A stretch of DNA of 64,000 nucleotides, from contig VUYV01000123.1 of assembly GCA_008711295.1 (NCBI GenBank), positions 206,014 through 270,013 of the forward strand, written 5' to 3'. The notes beneath the pieces were generated by a model. It ran no database searches, was not told the origin of the DNA, and saw nothing but the letters and a program-made list of their open reading frames with translations. The translations under genes were made by a program, and so were the position numbers. The DNA comes from Anarhynchus alexandrinus. Taxonomy: Eukaryota; Chordata; Aves; Charadriiformes; Charadriidae. This document shows, in pieces, positions 1 through 12,400 of this stretch. The number at the start of each line of letters is the position of its first letter. The stretch's first letter is position 1.

Positions 1-3000
1 AAAGAGAGTCCACGATCCCCTCAAGCACTGGATCCTTCATTTTCCATATTGCTTAACAACTATTTCATTCCCCAACTCCATTTTGCACTGCCTCAATTAG
101 CTGCTGTTGTGACAAAGCTCGGGAATGGCTAAGGAGGTTCATTTCAGAGGACATGACTACACCAATATGGCCTCAGTCTATCCTAAACAATCCTCTGGCA
201 GCACCCCAACCCTCAAACACCCATACCGGCCTTCACGGCACCCGCTAAGGAAGGCAATAAATAACTTCAGTCCTCCCTGGCAGCTGTGACACAGTCCCTA
301 TGCTATTTTAGACGCTTTTACAGGAACAAAACATGCAGTGAGTAATAAGAACATCTCAGGGACCGATGGTACTGAAGATGACACTGGACAAACTGCTATA
401 TACTGTGTGGGCATGGTCAGCCTGTTCTAGGTGTCACTAGCCCTGGGATCCCCTGGCCAGGCACCCTTGGGATCAGTGCCAGTCTCTAAATAGTGCGGTG
501 GACTTTGGAAAATGAGGCTTCTGGGTTCGTATGCAAATCTAATTAGTACATTATTTTTCATTATGCCAATTTTCCCCAGCAGCCAAGCCAGATCTCCATT
601 TACCAGGGCATTAATGATGTGCCTGATAATCAGATCTAAGTTGATTTTAACTGTTTGTTTTAAATCCCTGGGGATTAGAATATCTGGATGTTTTAATGCT
701 ATTGGGGACCACTGAAAATCCCACGACTAAGTAATGTTTGGTATGTTTGTTCAGTTAATCCTAACAGCTCAAGCTTGTTCCAATTAATTTTATACCCAGA
801 CAACTGCCTGAACTTTTCAGTGTATTCTAACAACTTGCGTGTAGATCTTTACAAACCACTTTAAAATTGAGCAGTCTGAACCCCACCTTCACTGGACAGA
901 ATAGTTTTAAAGCTTATGGAACATTTCTCTGTGCACTAAAAGATAGAATCCTGCGTGGTTTATCCTATGCAGCAAACTTTTATGCCTGGGTTTAGCTTCA
1001 GCACATGAATGGTTCTACTGGAACCGGTGCATCTATGCTTAAAGCTCAGACTATCCTTATAACCGGATTGGCTGAGTGAAGGCCTCAATTAGGGCAATCC
1101 CAATAGCTATTCTTCCTGTGAGATGCAAATCAGGAAGGAAACATTTACCTATAGGCCCATTTTTCCTCCACGTCCAGTTTGCAGCATGCATAAATGGCAG
1201 CTCAAAAACGTTTTGATACAGACCACCTTGTTCTCTGAGGCAAGCTCAGACAATGGGCATTCTTGCAACAGGAGAAGAAGCAGCCCAGCTCCCCCATTTA
1301 TGGGGCCATCTAGAGTCTCATTTGGTCCTCCCAGATTAAATGCATCTGGAGGCCCTTGCTGGGTCAATGGCCTTCAGCAGGTTAATACAGAAAAGACAGG
1401 GAACTTAAATATAGGCGATGTTTGAGCTTGGCCCTTAGTAACAAGGTCTGCTTTAACTCCAACACATTTCTGCAGAAGCCCAGTTAACAAACTTGGGAGC
1501 TACTAGTTTACTTTTCATTCAGCTCAGGTAATTCTATTATGTATGAGATAAAATTAGGAAAAAGTAAGCATAAATCTCCAAAGAGGTCATTCTCAAGTAT
1601 TCTACTGCAGGGTTACATGGCCGGGACTCCTTTCTCATCTGCCACCCATAGGCCACCTGCCTCAAGACACAGGTGCTCACCATCTTTATTACTGTCTACC
1701 CGGGTGCCCTTTATGGCTTGATCCTTGCAGGCATGGTTTCCTATCTCAGTTCTCCAACCCTGAGGCTGTGGGAGCCTACAAAATCAGTGGGTGTTCAGGT
1801 AGTATAGCTGTCTTCTGTGTATTTAGACGAAGTAAAGTATGACTGTGGCTGAGGTGGAATTCCTGAATGAGGGGAGGCTATAGTGTTCTGTCTGCAGTTT
1901 ATAGTCCAGTCCATGATTTTAAACACGTTGCTCCACACTTCTCACACCTCTGGTTTTACTCCTTCAGAAAGCATGGGTAGTCCTACCAGTCCGTGGTTAT
2001 GGTGGAGCTATTGGCTCTTGGCAAGGTTGCGAGCTGCCCAATCTTTCAACAAAACTCCTCCACAATCTGCGCCCTCTCTGCTGCTGTCAGGAGCTGCTGG
2101 ATGTTCTGGAAATGATGAAGCATAGTCATCTGCAAGAGAGATGGTAGGGAACAGCACCACTTGCACTGCTACCAGCCCTCATTCTGGGGTAAGGTCACCC
2201 CTTGAGTCATTGCAAGTTCACAAACAAACTGTTATGGGATAAACATAATTTTAAGCCATAACTTTAAGCCAAGAGCTCATGCTACAGGAGCCTGTCAGAC
2301 CCTTAAACCAAAGGTTTCTTTTAGAAAAGGCTGAGGTTTTATTCAATGCCAAGCATATCCAAGACCTGATCTGTCTCTCTTGCAGAGGAACAGCTGTCTT
2401 CTCCTCTCTGCACACAGCCTGCTCTGACCCCACAGGTCTAGAGAGCCAGAAATGGACTCAGGAACACCCAATTCTCCAGTGCCCTTGGTCAGGGAGGGAG
2501 TAAACTCCTTCGACAGTGGTACAAGCTTCTCCTACAGTGCTTCTCTTAGGCAATTCACCTACTCAAAGAGGTTTATTGGGTATGAGTGACTTCACTGGAT
2601 GGCTGGTGATGAAGGATGGGTTGCCTGCAGAGCTAGGGGTTTGGCAACCAAGAGGAGTCTGGGAGGAACTGGCTGGGAGGAACTATTGGACTGGACAGTG
2701 CTGTATTCTTATGAAAGAGAGGGCAGCATGTCATACCAGAGCCACTGAACTGGAGTGGGATACTGTGTCTAGCAGTATGAGTCTCCGGGGACATGCATGA
2801 TGCTAGTGGCCAGCAGAAATGTATCAGTGGGTCATTCCCAGGCCACCTGGAAAAGTCTGCTGGAGGGTGTTGGGGGAGGTGGGTGCACCTGAGGTATCAT
2901 TTTCATTCAGAGCGCCTTGAAAAATCATTCTGAAAACTGCGTAAACAGGGAGTTCACCACTCATGCCATGAGCTAATGTCCCGAGACAATTTGTGTGAGC

Positions 3001-3169
3001 GTTCCCCAGAGCAAGGAAGAGGTCCATAGTCTCCTTTAGAAATACAGGCAGCTTATAGATGCTGAGGAAAATGTAAGAGTGACCAAAATGACTGGCAAGA
3101 AGAAGTTAGCACTGACTGTCGGTCCAAAGCACCCCTGCTAGATATTTCTCTCTTGCTTTTTCTACCCCC
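1..3169. other. Unique non-coding DNA, left flank
   Basis: I see no exon, RNA gene or recognisable transposon here. The frames of 60 to 100 codons on both strands are scattered, overlap antisense to each other and lack paired splice signals, so I treat them as chance. The interval 500-720 is AT-balanced, has no simple repeats, and carries a POU octamer next to a homeodomain core (531-546), so it resembles a conserved non-coding element more than neutral sequence. That resemblance is a judgement by eye. Confidence 0.6.
531..546 (+). promoter_or_regulatory. Octamer plus homeodomain site cluster
   Basis: ATGCAAAT at 531-538 is the perfect POU-factor octamer. After one base it is followed by TAATTAG at 540-546, a canonical homeodomain core. 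Adjacent POU and homeodomain sites are typical of vertebrate developmental enhancers. The motifs are seen directly; enhancer function is inferred. Octamers also occur by chance in AT-rich DNA, so this is only suggestive. Confidence 0.25.
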
Positions 3170-3420
3170 AGAGCAAGAAAATAAGACGGTGTTTTCTGTT
3201 GACAGCTGCAAGTAAGACAAAAGGCTGGGGAAAAAGTTTCCTCCAAGCCCTCCTTACCTCCTTCACAGAGGGAGGGCTGGAGCCGGGGGGAGCTCACAGC
3301 AGGAGTGAGGTCGGTGGTTTGGAGAGCGATGGCAGGACTTTGTGGGGGGAGACGGCAGGAAGCAAGAACCCACCGTCTCCCTGCCCGGCACAACCACATA
3401 CAGACTTAACCTACAGCTGA
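3170..3420. other. Small GC-rich patch
   Basis: This stretch is richer in G and C than its surroundings and lacks stops in two antisense frames. A minus-strand donor-like site (GAAGGAG|GTAAGG, exon side at 3257) lies inside it. The only nearby minus-strand acceptor, around 3387, has a poor pyrimidine tract. I do not call an exon. It could be a relic of a GC-rich repeat or a weak regulatory island. Confidence 0.25.
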
Positions 3421-4807
3421 ACTTTTGCCCTTGAGTGACCAGTGCCATTAGGACGCGGGTCAAAAGGTTGCAGGGTGACAGAAAATGGAACTTTATTGAA
3501 TGAAAGAGAAAATGAAAAAATTCCTTTGTTTGCTTAACTCCGTGTGGTTTGTATAGCCACTGTGATCCCATAATGGAGTCCAGAGTGAAAAAGTAACTTG
3601 ATTTATCACACGCAAAGGGAAAAAAAAAAAAAAAAGCGGGGGGGATTTCACTAAGGGAATAACTAAAAAAACCAGTGAAAGCATAAAACCCCCAAATCCC
3701 TAAAACATTAGAATAAATGTGACTTTAATCAATAAAAGCCCTCTTATATAAATGAGACAGAGAAAGAATTTTCATTCTTTGCGAACAAGTGTGTATTAAG
3801 AACACCAGTGTATATATCAGTGTATATATTAAGGACACCAGTGAGGCACATTAAAAGAATATTCTTCCTGTTTGAGTCAGGAAACATGTACATGTATACG
3901 AGCATCTGGCTTAAAAATATTTTGGTTTGACACATGTTTGAGTGCCAAAATCATAGCTTTATATGCATAATCCATCTGCATTTATATGCAAATGCAAACC
4001 CCAGATATTTAAGATCAGTCTGAGGAGAAGAAACCTCTCTGGATAAGTAGAGAGAAAAATGGTAGAACTGGTAGGGCTCTGGCTGAAGTTGGAGATCTGA
4101 AGTAAGTTCAGTTAAATGTAACCTGAAATCTCAGCGCATTTGGCGTGCTTAATATGTGTTGAGCATTTTCATTTCTTGACAGAATGTGGTCCATCAGTAA
4201 AGATATGATTGGTTAAAATCAGATATGTTAAAATACTGGATTTTTAGTAGAATTGCATATCCTGAATCACATCTGGAGAGTTATAAGGGCTAATGTGCTA
4301 ATTCTGAGTTGTCTCACTGGTGAGATAGAAATCAGTGGAGGTAGAGCATAAGAAATCTAACAAAATCCAAAGCTATGCCAGGTAGTAATTTTCAGGATAT
4401 ATAGATACTCCCAGAAACACCTAAATAAAAAAAAAAAAAAACGTGTCAAAGACAGACCTTTAGTGAATTAAATGCTTCATGATCTGTCTTTCAGAGCACT
4501 AAGGAGCAGATTTTGCCACTTGAGCGCATGTAAAAGTTCTGCGAGAGTGATGAGTGGTACTGTACTTGGGGTGTACATAAATAGTACTTGAGGGGCAGGG
4601 GGCTGAAATGCTGCTTGGTATGAAGAGGGCATCAGAAGCTGGCTTCCAGCTGGGACTCCTACCTCTCTGTTACTCTTCCCCCTTCCTTTGCAGTGTCTCC
4701 TTCTCTCTTCCTCACCTTTTTGTCAGTCAGCCCATGACCTGCACTGCTACAGTGATTACATCTATGTCATCAGTGTACCCCACAGCCTCTTCTTTTTCAT
4801 CACCGTG
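3421..4807. other. AT-rich spacer with simple repeats
   Basis: This interval holds no gene that I can support. It contains an A16 run followed by GC and a G-run (3620-3643), a duplicated 16-mer at 3795-3810 and 3828-3843, and another poly(A) run near 4427-4441. Its right end holds one copy of the 5-bp target duplication of the adjacent solo LTR (4803-4807). Confidence 0.5.
3795..3843. repeat. Two-copy direct repeat, 33-bp spacing
   Basis: ATTAAGAACACCAGTG (3795-3810) recurs with one change as ATTAAGGACACCAGTG (3828-3843). The stretch between the copies is TATATA-rich and itself repeats GTGTATATAT. This looks like a local tandem duplication of about 33 bp with later divergence. No function is implied. 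Confidence 0.7.
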
Positions 4808-5047
4808 TGTCCTGGTTTGAGCGACACAGGATTAATTTCTTTTCTAACACTTGGGAAAACTGCACTTTTAGAACACATTAGTGTCTGCATTTGTGAAAGC
4901 TTTACTTTTTAGCTAGCTATGGCGTGTGGGTTTCAAGGCCTCAGTGTTTTTGAGTTAGCCAGGTGCGGGAATGAGCAGGAGCGAGACCCCGGCACTTGAC
5001 CCAAGCTGGCCAACAGGATTATTTCATACCATGAATGTCACATTCAA

Positions 5048-5054
5048 TATAAAT
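5048..5054 (+). promoter_or_regulatory. TATA box of the solo LTR
   Basis: TATAAAT sits in the right half of the LTR, about 375 bp before the AATAAA signal. Position and orientation fit the retroviral core promoter at the U3/R boundary. Whether it still drives transcription cannot be told from sequence. Confidence 0.5.
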
Positions 5055-5423
5055 TAGAAAGTTTGCTGAGAAGTTCTCTCACTTCTGCAATAGCTGCCAA
5101 CCTAAGAACTCCTTGCCCTGGTGCCAGACCCCTGAGGCTTTCCCTTCCTCCCAAAGCCGTAGTGCTCGCACTGTCCAACATTTGCTGCCCACTGCTGGGA
5201 GTGCACAGCTTCCTACTGATAGAATTGGCTGAGTATAATCCTTGTATCTTTTATATCAGTATTGGGATCAATACTGGTTCTTTAGTATTATTAATGTTAA
5301 TTATTTAGTCTTATTCTATTAAATCCATTTACATTTCAACCCTCAGGTTCCCTTGTTTTTTCCCTGGTTTCCCTTCCTGGGTGGGGAGGGGTCATCAGGT
5401 GACAGAATAATTGTCTAGACAAC

Positions 5424-5429
5424 AATAAA
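5424..5429 (+). terminator. LTR polyadenylation signal AATAAA
   Basis: AATAAA lies 27 bp before the LTR end, followed by a GT-rich stretch (TTGTTGTGGGTTT). That is the usual layout of an LTR poly(A) site. The signal is intact in sequence; use is inferred. Confidence 0.5.
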
Positions 5430-5456
5430 TTGTTGTGGGTTTATCAAACCATAACA

Positions 5457-8400
5457 CTGTGAACAACTAAACCGTCTGGCCTGCCACTTAGCTCCAGAGA
5501 GTGACATGCTTTACAGATCATGTCTCCAAGGGTCCTCATTTCCAGACTATGCCTATGTCTTGCTAATTCTTTTAGCGCTGTGTCACAAGCTCAGGCCTTT
5601 TATTCTCATCCGTACAGCTAAAACTCTTATCCAGAGTTATTTTGGGTGTTGCGGTCACGTATCTCAGTTACTGCAGTATCCTGTGTTTTTGTTCCTGACA
5701 AATGCAGCCGTGCTCTCTTCATATCTATTTGGACTGCTGCTGTCAAGATCGTTATCCCCATCTGTTGCCTTGAGTTTGTCCTAACTCTGTTTCTCTCTTT
5801 GCACTGTCTCCTGTCTCCTCCTTCTCCACTGCAACAAAACCACTATTTTTCCCTATTCCCACTTAAATGACACTGCAATCCGTACTAAAAGGCCGACTGT
5901 TACCTCCATTTGGGCTGTGATATCGGTTTCCATCTTCTCCTTTTCAATTTTCAGACATGCATTTCCAATTTTTTATCTTTCTCTCCACCTAGGTTTGAGA
6001 GGAAATCCCCATGAATGCATACAAACCTGCTTTGTTTTCTGACCTCAAAAAGTGTATTCCATTGACCAGCGCTATTACAGAGTTTCCTTCAGCTCTCCCA
6101 TCAGGCTGTCTGATTCCATCTAGTGTAAGCCCTCAGAACCCTGAAATCTTCCTTTTTTGTTCTCATTAGTACAATGCCTAAAGCAATGGGGTCCTCATTC
6201 CTGACTAAGGTTTCCAGTTTGCTTCAGTAGCACAAATAGTGATTATTAGTAATAACCTTCTCATTCACAAAAAGCTAAATCAAGAGTAACTCCATTAACT
6301 CTAAGTATAAATAACCCACGTTTATATGGGTATAATGGAGAACAAAATTTTCTCAGTATTTTAGTTTTTCTGTTCACTTACAGAGACTAAGTATATCTGC
6401 CCTTATACTCCCCAAGATTGTAGAAAATGTGGCTTTAAGAAAATCAGAAAAACCAAGGTGTATAATGAAGTGTATTTCATGTGCAATAATATGAATGAAC
6501 TTTGAGGCTGTGAATTAAATGCCCATGAAATTCCTTAAAATGTTATTTAAAAATAAACTTGTTTCTACATGAAATCTTGAAGGCACTTTAAGTTTCTTTT
6601 CTCATTCTCTCTGTTTTCTTTTCACAAGCATAGTTAGACACATCGTAGTTTACTGGCTTGCAACCTGTCTCATTGCAAACAATGAAAGCTGCTTTTAAGG
6701 TCATGGAAAGAATCTGAAAGAAGGATTTTATATTTTGTCAAGCAAACTTGCTTCTGGTCTAAGATCCTTTATGCCAAGTTTCAGTGAATTTTTACAGCCA
6801 AGTTACACACTTCCTCTGACAATTTTTTAATGCCTCCAGACAATTTAGCTACATGGTATTGTTATCAAAATGCTAAAATAAAAACTCAACAACTCATTAC
6901 GCTGGGGAACTAGTGGCACTAGACAGTTACGATTTTTAGTGTTGTTTCTGTTCAGCAGGTATTAACATGTTTGGGAAAAGGGAAGAAAGGATGGTAATAA
7001 AGGCTAGAATTTTTTTGTGGGTGGATGAATGATTAGGCTTCAGCACACTGCCAGAGACAGAAAGTAATTTGCGGAAGGCATTGTTCAAAGCAGAGATATT
7101 TTGGGAGTAGAAGTATTGTGCATTGTATACCCTATGCCAACCTTTTGGGAGGTCATGTCAGAGTGCTGGGAGAAATTTAGAAAAAAAAATAACAACAAAT
7201 CCCACTGAATATCATCATCTTCACCTACTCACCAGGAATCTGGTGCCTGGAAAATATGAATCTAGCAATTAAACTTGCCTTTCTAAACAATAATGTCTGC
7301 TAGACAATATAGATGTGTCTTTATAAACAAAGGCAGTATATTCTCTTCAGTGATAGAGACTTTCTGCAGCTCTTACAGAAAGGAATGTAAAAAATGTTTA
7401 AGAATTAGGGTGGAATTTTTCTGTAACCAACTAACACCTATCCTTGGTATGGACAAAGCATCTGTAGATGCATCTTTTAATTGAGAGATTTGGAGTACAG
7501 TGGCAGACTAGATGATTCATTTAGACCAAACAGATGACATTAAATATAAGATAGTTGATATTAAAGATAGTTGTAAAGTAAAGATAGTTGTAGATATTTG
7601 AAATTAAAGATACAAATCCCACTCACAGAAACTACCTACACTTGTTGTTTTGGCACTCTTCGTTGTGTGTGTAAAGAACCAACCTCTGATCATTGCTGGT
7701 AGCATCACAACTGCAGTCATGATGTTGAACGCAGCCGAATACATTTATACAAAAGCAGCAAGTTGATCCCATTTAATACTAAAAAAGCCCACCATGAAAA
7801 AATATGGATAATTTGAAAAAAAACAAATACCCTCCTTAAAAAAACAGAGCAAAAATAGGTTAATTACTTTTCAGATATCTGCAAATGCCATGTGCAATCA
7901 GTCCATGGCTTCTCTGTGAAAACTGCCAGCTTGTTCTGGTAGTGCTAGAGAGGGGCTACTGCTGGGAAATAACTAAGATGCTCCCTCATTTAACACAAAC
8001 CACAGAACAGCTGCCGGATATGAATGCCTTTCAGTCACCATTGATCAGGGATCGATTCAAATTAGTGACCTAGAAATAAAAGGCTGCATATTGAAGAACA
8101 AATTTCCTATACCATTCTGTCTTCAGTAATGAGAAACGCAACTGTCTGCCACATTTAACTTTCAGCTGTCAGATGTAGAAGAAATAGATGACCTCAAATC
8201 ATGACAATATGAAAAAAAATCTCTAAAACTTAGGGCATTTTTCCCATTAAGTGCTTTTTTGTTTTGTTTGTGTTTGCTTGACATCTTCCTCACTGAGGTT
8301 GGTAGTTGGGTGTTTACAGTGTTAGGCAAATGTAGGGAACTAACAGATTGTTTTCCACACTTTCTCATAAAAACTTGCTTTAGAAATGGTTTCTCAATCC

Positions 8401-9371
8401 TAAACTTCTTATATTACATTAAAACCCACAGGGAGGGTGTGCTTTCAGATGCTCGGCTAGAGTGGTCAGGATTTTGATTCCAGTCCTCAGCTTTGCAAAG
8501 ACTACCTCCACGGCCTTGGCAAGCTGCTTATATTTTCTCCATCTCAGATTCCCATTTACTAATGGGGAAAAGTAATGTTTCCCTATCCTGGGAATATTTT
8601 GAAACTAAAGTCACAGGTAACTGAAAGACGCTCTGCTGCACATATACAAATGATCAATTTGACAATCTTATTAGGCTCTTTCGACTAGTTAATGTTTCCT
8701 TTGAAGGTTGAGTTGGGAATACAAGGCTGAAATGCAAGATTTATGGATATCATTTTCTTGCTTATGGTCCTTAGAGATAAAAACAAACAACACTTCCCTC
8801 TCCCCAACCACTGAAGAAAATGGGTCAATCAAAAATTATCACAGTGACAGGTTTTTCCTTTCATTAGGATTACAAAACACTCAGCGTTAGTAAGAATTGT
8901 AGAGATTTTTCTGACAGAATTAATTATTCTGAATGATTAGTTTGTTATGCTCCTTGCAGGCACCAAGTTTGGAAGAGGAAGTGCTTTGTCTTTCGATTAA
9001 AAATATCCAAACAGCTCTGTGGAGTCATGATCTGAGAAACCAAAACAAGTCCTTAACCGTAGATAAATGAAGGTTGGCTGATCCCAGTTTGTAGAAAGCC
9101 AGAGGAAGCCCTCTGCTCTGACCCCGCGCCCTCTGGCATCACAGCTGGTGCACGAGCACAAAGACAACTTGGATGTAGATGCTGCTGTGGGCACTTTACA
9201 CAGGCTAGATTGTAAATTTGTCCATTTATGAGTGTCCTGCAGGGGTTCCCACCAACTCAGAAGACAAAGCAAGAGTTGAAGCGAACAAAGCATATCCATA
9301 AAAGCTCCTCTGATTGCCACTATTAATAAAATGGAGGCCATAAACAAATTTACTGTGTACTGTTTCTTAAG
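5457..9371. other. Unique non-coding DNA
   Basis: No coding exon is supported. Contents worth noting are a degenerate tandem repeat (7548-7590), an inverted repeat CAGAAT/ATTCTG in an AATTAAT context near 8915-8935, and moderately AT-rich single-copy DNA. The 141-codon antisense frame at 8997-9422 has no flanking splice sites on its strand and no recognisable domain, and its length is within chance expectation for this composition. Confidence 0.55.
7548..7590. repeat. Short tandem repeat of AAGATAGTTG units
   Basis: The 10-mer AAGATAGTTG occurs exactly at 7548-7557, 7564-7573 and 7581-7590, spaced 16 and 17 bp apart, and degenerates beyond 7600. It is a small AT-rich minisatellite-like expansion. 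Confidence 0.7.
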
Positions 9372-9434
9372 TGGGGGAGCAGGAAAGAGGGGCATGCCTC
9401 CCTTGAACTGAAAGAGGTGCATGTACTACACAGG

Positions 9435-12400
9435 GTGAGTGCAGGAGGTATATATGCTCTATGAAAAATAGAGCTGGCTGCCAGAAATGTTTTCCTTTAC
9501 ACTTCTTACTACTGGGCTCTGGACATGAATTTCATTCTACCTGAAATCTCAAATTGCCTTGGTAGAAGCTTGCAAATTTTCATCTGCAGCATACATAAAA
9601 CAGATGCATTGGGATTTCTGGAGTGGTTTTGGTTTCTCTTTATATAAATTCAAAAAGGGAAGAATACTTTTAAAATTGTCCTGGCATGTATCAGCATACT
9701 CCAGTGTACCTCAAGGTCCACCTCCAACTAGCATATTTTTCATTTTCATTCACCCTTTCTAGCAATAAGGACAACATGCTTATTTCTGATGCCAACACCT
9801 ATTATGAAGCATTAGATATGGTCCAAAAATCACAGCAGTTTTATACAAGTGACTCAGTTTTTGGGGAATGATTGACAGAGAAAGCTACATTTGTTTCAAA
9901 ATGCCAGGCCCTGTGGTTCCTTCCAGTCCCATGTACAAAGAGACCAGTTCACACAATGGTTTCACTTCTAGGTCATAGATGTTCATGCATTTTCCGGGAC
10001 TCCCTGCTCTGGTTTCCTACTCATGCTAAGGAGTTCTGCAAAGCACTGTAGAGGCTGGTAAAGTGGGGAATGAAGCTTGTGTGGAGGTGATAACGCAGCA
10101 ACCTCTTCAGTTGTCTTGATGGAAAGAGTTTTTGTCTGACTGTGTGTCAGTCACACACCTGTAGTATGTAGTCCACCTTGTACTACTGCAGGTATCCACG
10201 TGGAAAACTTTACTGCATCTCAAAGCTGCCACTCTGAAGTTAAATACATTGATTTCTGACTGGACAATGAAGACCCAAAGCAAAAAACAGTGGATATTCC
10301 CAGTGGGTGTGGAAGTCAAGCAGGTGGTAAGGAGTATCTCTGTGGCCTAGCAGTTGGATCTCCCATAAGGGGCAAAGACCTTTAGAGCACCTGGGATCAG
10401 TCCTTGGCAACACGACCCACTGAGGTGCACAGCAAATGCCAAAGCCACAGAGTATTAGAACATGAAGATACTACTTGTGCTGTAGCTCTCTCTATTGCAC
10501 TCGGATCTTTTTTCAGATAATTGTTTTATAGGACTTAGAAGAAACTTTATACTGAAGAAAACTGGATAACTAGCATGGCACTTAATCTGCTCCCCAGGGG
10601 ACCAAGCATCAAACATAGCCAAGAGGTCCACGTGGATATTTTTTCTTTTTTTTTGCTTAACTTTAATTAGTGCCAGGTAAGTTCTGGGTAGAAACCAGAC
10701 ACCTAGCTTAGCTGGAATTCATGGTCTGGAAACCACTAAGAAAAGCCAGTTCCCGTGTTTTACATCTCAAGCCTAATATCACATGGTCACACTCTGTCAT
10801 GCAGTTAACGCTGACAGCAGCGCAGGAAATAGCTTGGAGAAACGCCCTCATTCTGTTTCATTTGGAGCTCATTTGTTCTGAAACTTCCAGTGACAAAATT
10901 ATGGTGCAGTTTTAATAGGAGTATGTGTCTAAACTCATACTCATGTTTTTTCTGCAAATCTGGGTTAGAAGATCTCATTTTTCTCCTCCCACACATGCAC
11001 TCTCTGCCAACTGCACAAACAACAACCTGTATTCATCCACACTGTAACTGTTGACATCATCAGGCTACAACAGAGATAAATTTGGTCCAGTGAGGCAAAG
11101 TGCTGTGAAATGGTTTGATTTTTCTCTTTTACCCAAGGAAAATCCATCTGGAAACATATCATACTTTCATGCTGACACACAGGAATGTCTTCATCATTGT
11201 CAGGTGATTGATTTTCCTGTAGATTCATGAGGTTGTTTTTTTTTTTTTAAATAGATGTTTAAATTGCAAATGCAGTGCATGATATTTTATTTTCTATTGC
11301 AATACAAATCTATGAGTTCATTATTATTCTGCTTATAAACAACTTTTTAGAATTATAAGCATGAACTATTTTTTAGAAAATGTTAGTTGTTTCCCGCCTT
11401 CCTTCTGTTTTTAAGAACATATGCCTTCACTTCCATGAGATCCATGATCCAAAGATGGAGTATACAAAAGCGCCTAAGTGTTTCTCGAGACTAACTTGCA
11501 TTTTCAAAAGTAGCTTAAGTAATGATATCAATAGGATTTAGGAACATAGAGTCAGGAAGGAATCAAGAGTGGTGTCACTCAGAACAATAATGTCTTTTAG
11601 CTAGTTAAATGAGAGTGGTGCACACAACCCTAAATTAGGAAACTAAGTTGCCCGGTCCATGAATAGGAAGCGGTAGTGCTAAAGACGAGGATTTGTAGCA
11701 CCTAGCACACTGAGCAGAAGTAGATCTAAACAACCCAAAAGTAAAAGCTGTGTAAAAGATATATCTGAGATTGTGTCTCTTGCCCAGAATTAACTGCATC
11801 CTTAAGATAGGTGCCTTTGAAATGAAGATCTAGAGCCAGAAGTTGCCTTTGGATGCACATGACTGGATTGCTGTTTTCCTTTAAAATGCAGCTTTGTGAG
11901 AGCAAAGTGTCCTTTACTTGAAGGAATGTGAACTTCCTTTTCTCTACAGTACGGTGGAACTGGAGAAAGACAGACTTCCTTAGAATGGATTTTAATGGTT
12001 AATCTCAGATTTGTGACAGAAAAGATAATCAAAGGTGCTGTTCACAGAATAGAAATGTTTAGACGGTCCAGCTAACATAAGCAATAAAGTGTGTTGCTAA
12101 TAAAATCTGTTATCAGGTTGTTCTCAATGAAATCTGAATTACCAACCCCTGACACTGGCAGAGTTTTTTTCAGAGCTCCTCAAAATGTGAAATGCTGCTT
12201 TAAAATGTGTTGTAAGACAAACATTTCAGATTCACCTGTAAACTACTTATTACAAGTGGGACTTAGAAAAGACTGTATCTGAGGTTGCTGAATTTTCTTT
12301 GGCGTTGGTATAATCAAATTCAGATTATCTTCCTGCAAAATTGGTATAATAATATTTAAACACTTGCAAAAGACTTAATTAGTTAATTAATATTTATACA

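Larger units (their letters stand above)
4808..5456 (+). mobile_element. Solo LTR of an avian endogenous retrovirus (ERVL-like)
   Basis: This 649-bp interval begins TGTCCTGGTTT and ends ACCATAACA, so it has the TG...CA termini of a retroviral LTR. The start matches the very common avian ERVL-type LTR opening. It is flanked by CCGTG (4803-4807) and CTGTG (5457-5461), a 5-bp target-site duplication with one difference that fits CpG decay. A TATA-like TATAAAT lies at about 5048-5054 and an AATAAA polyadenylation signal at 5424-5429, so U3, R and U5 can be placed in order on the + strand. There is no internal retroviral sequence on either side, so the element is a solo LTR left by recombination between two LTRs. 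Short frames inside it are not genes. Family assignment rests on remembered end sequences and could be refined to a named subfamily by a repeat library. Confidence 0.85.

Noticed and set aside
8997..9422. 141-codon minus-strand frame with a hydrophobic middle
   Set aside because: No acceptor/donor pair on its strand and no domain; compatible with chance.
10665..10676. Apparent 6-nt micro-exon TGCCAG between TTAATTAG and GTAAGTT
   Set aside because: The acceptor and donor look good, but six bases are too few to support an exon without transcript evidence, and the larger exon reading has stops in all frames.
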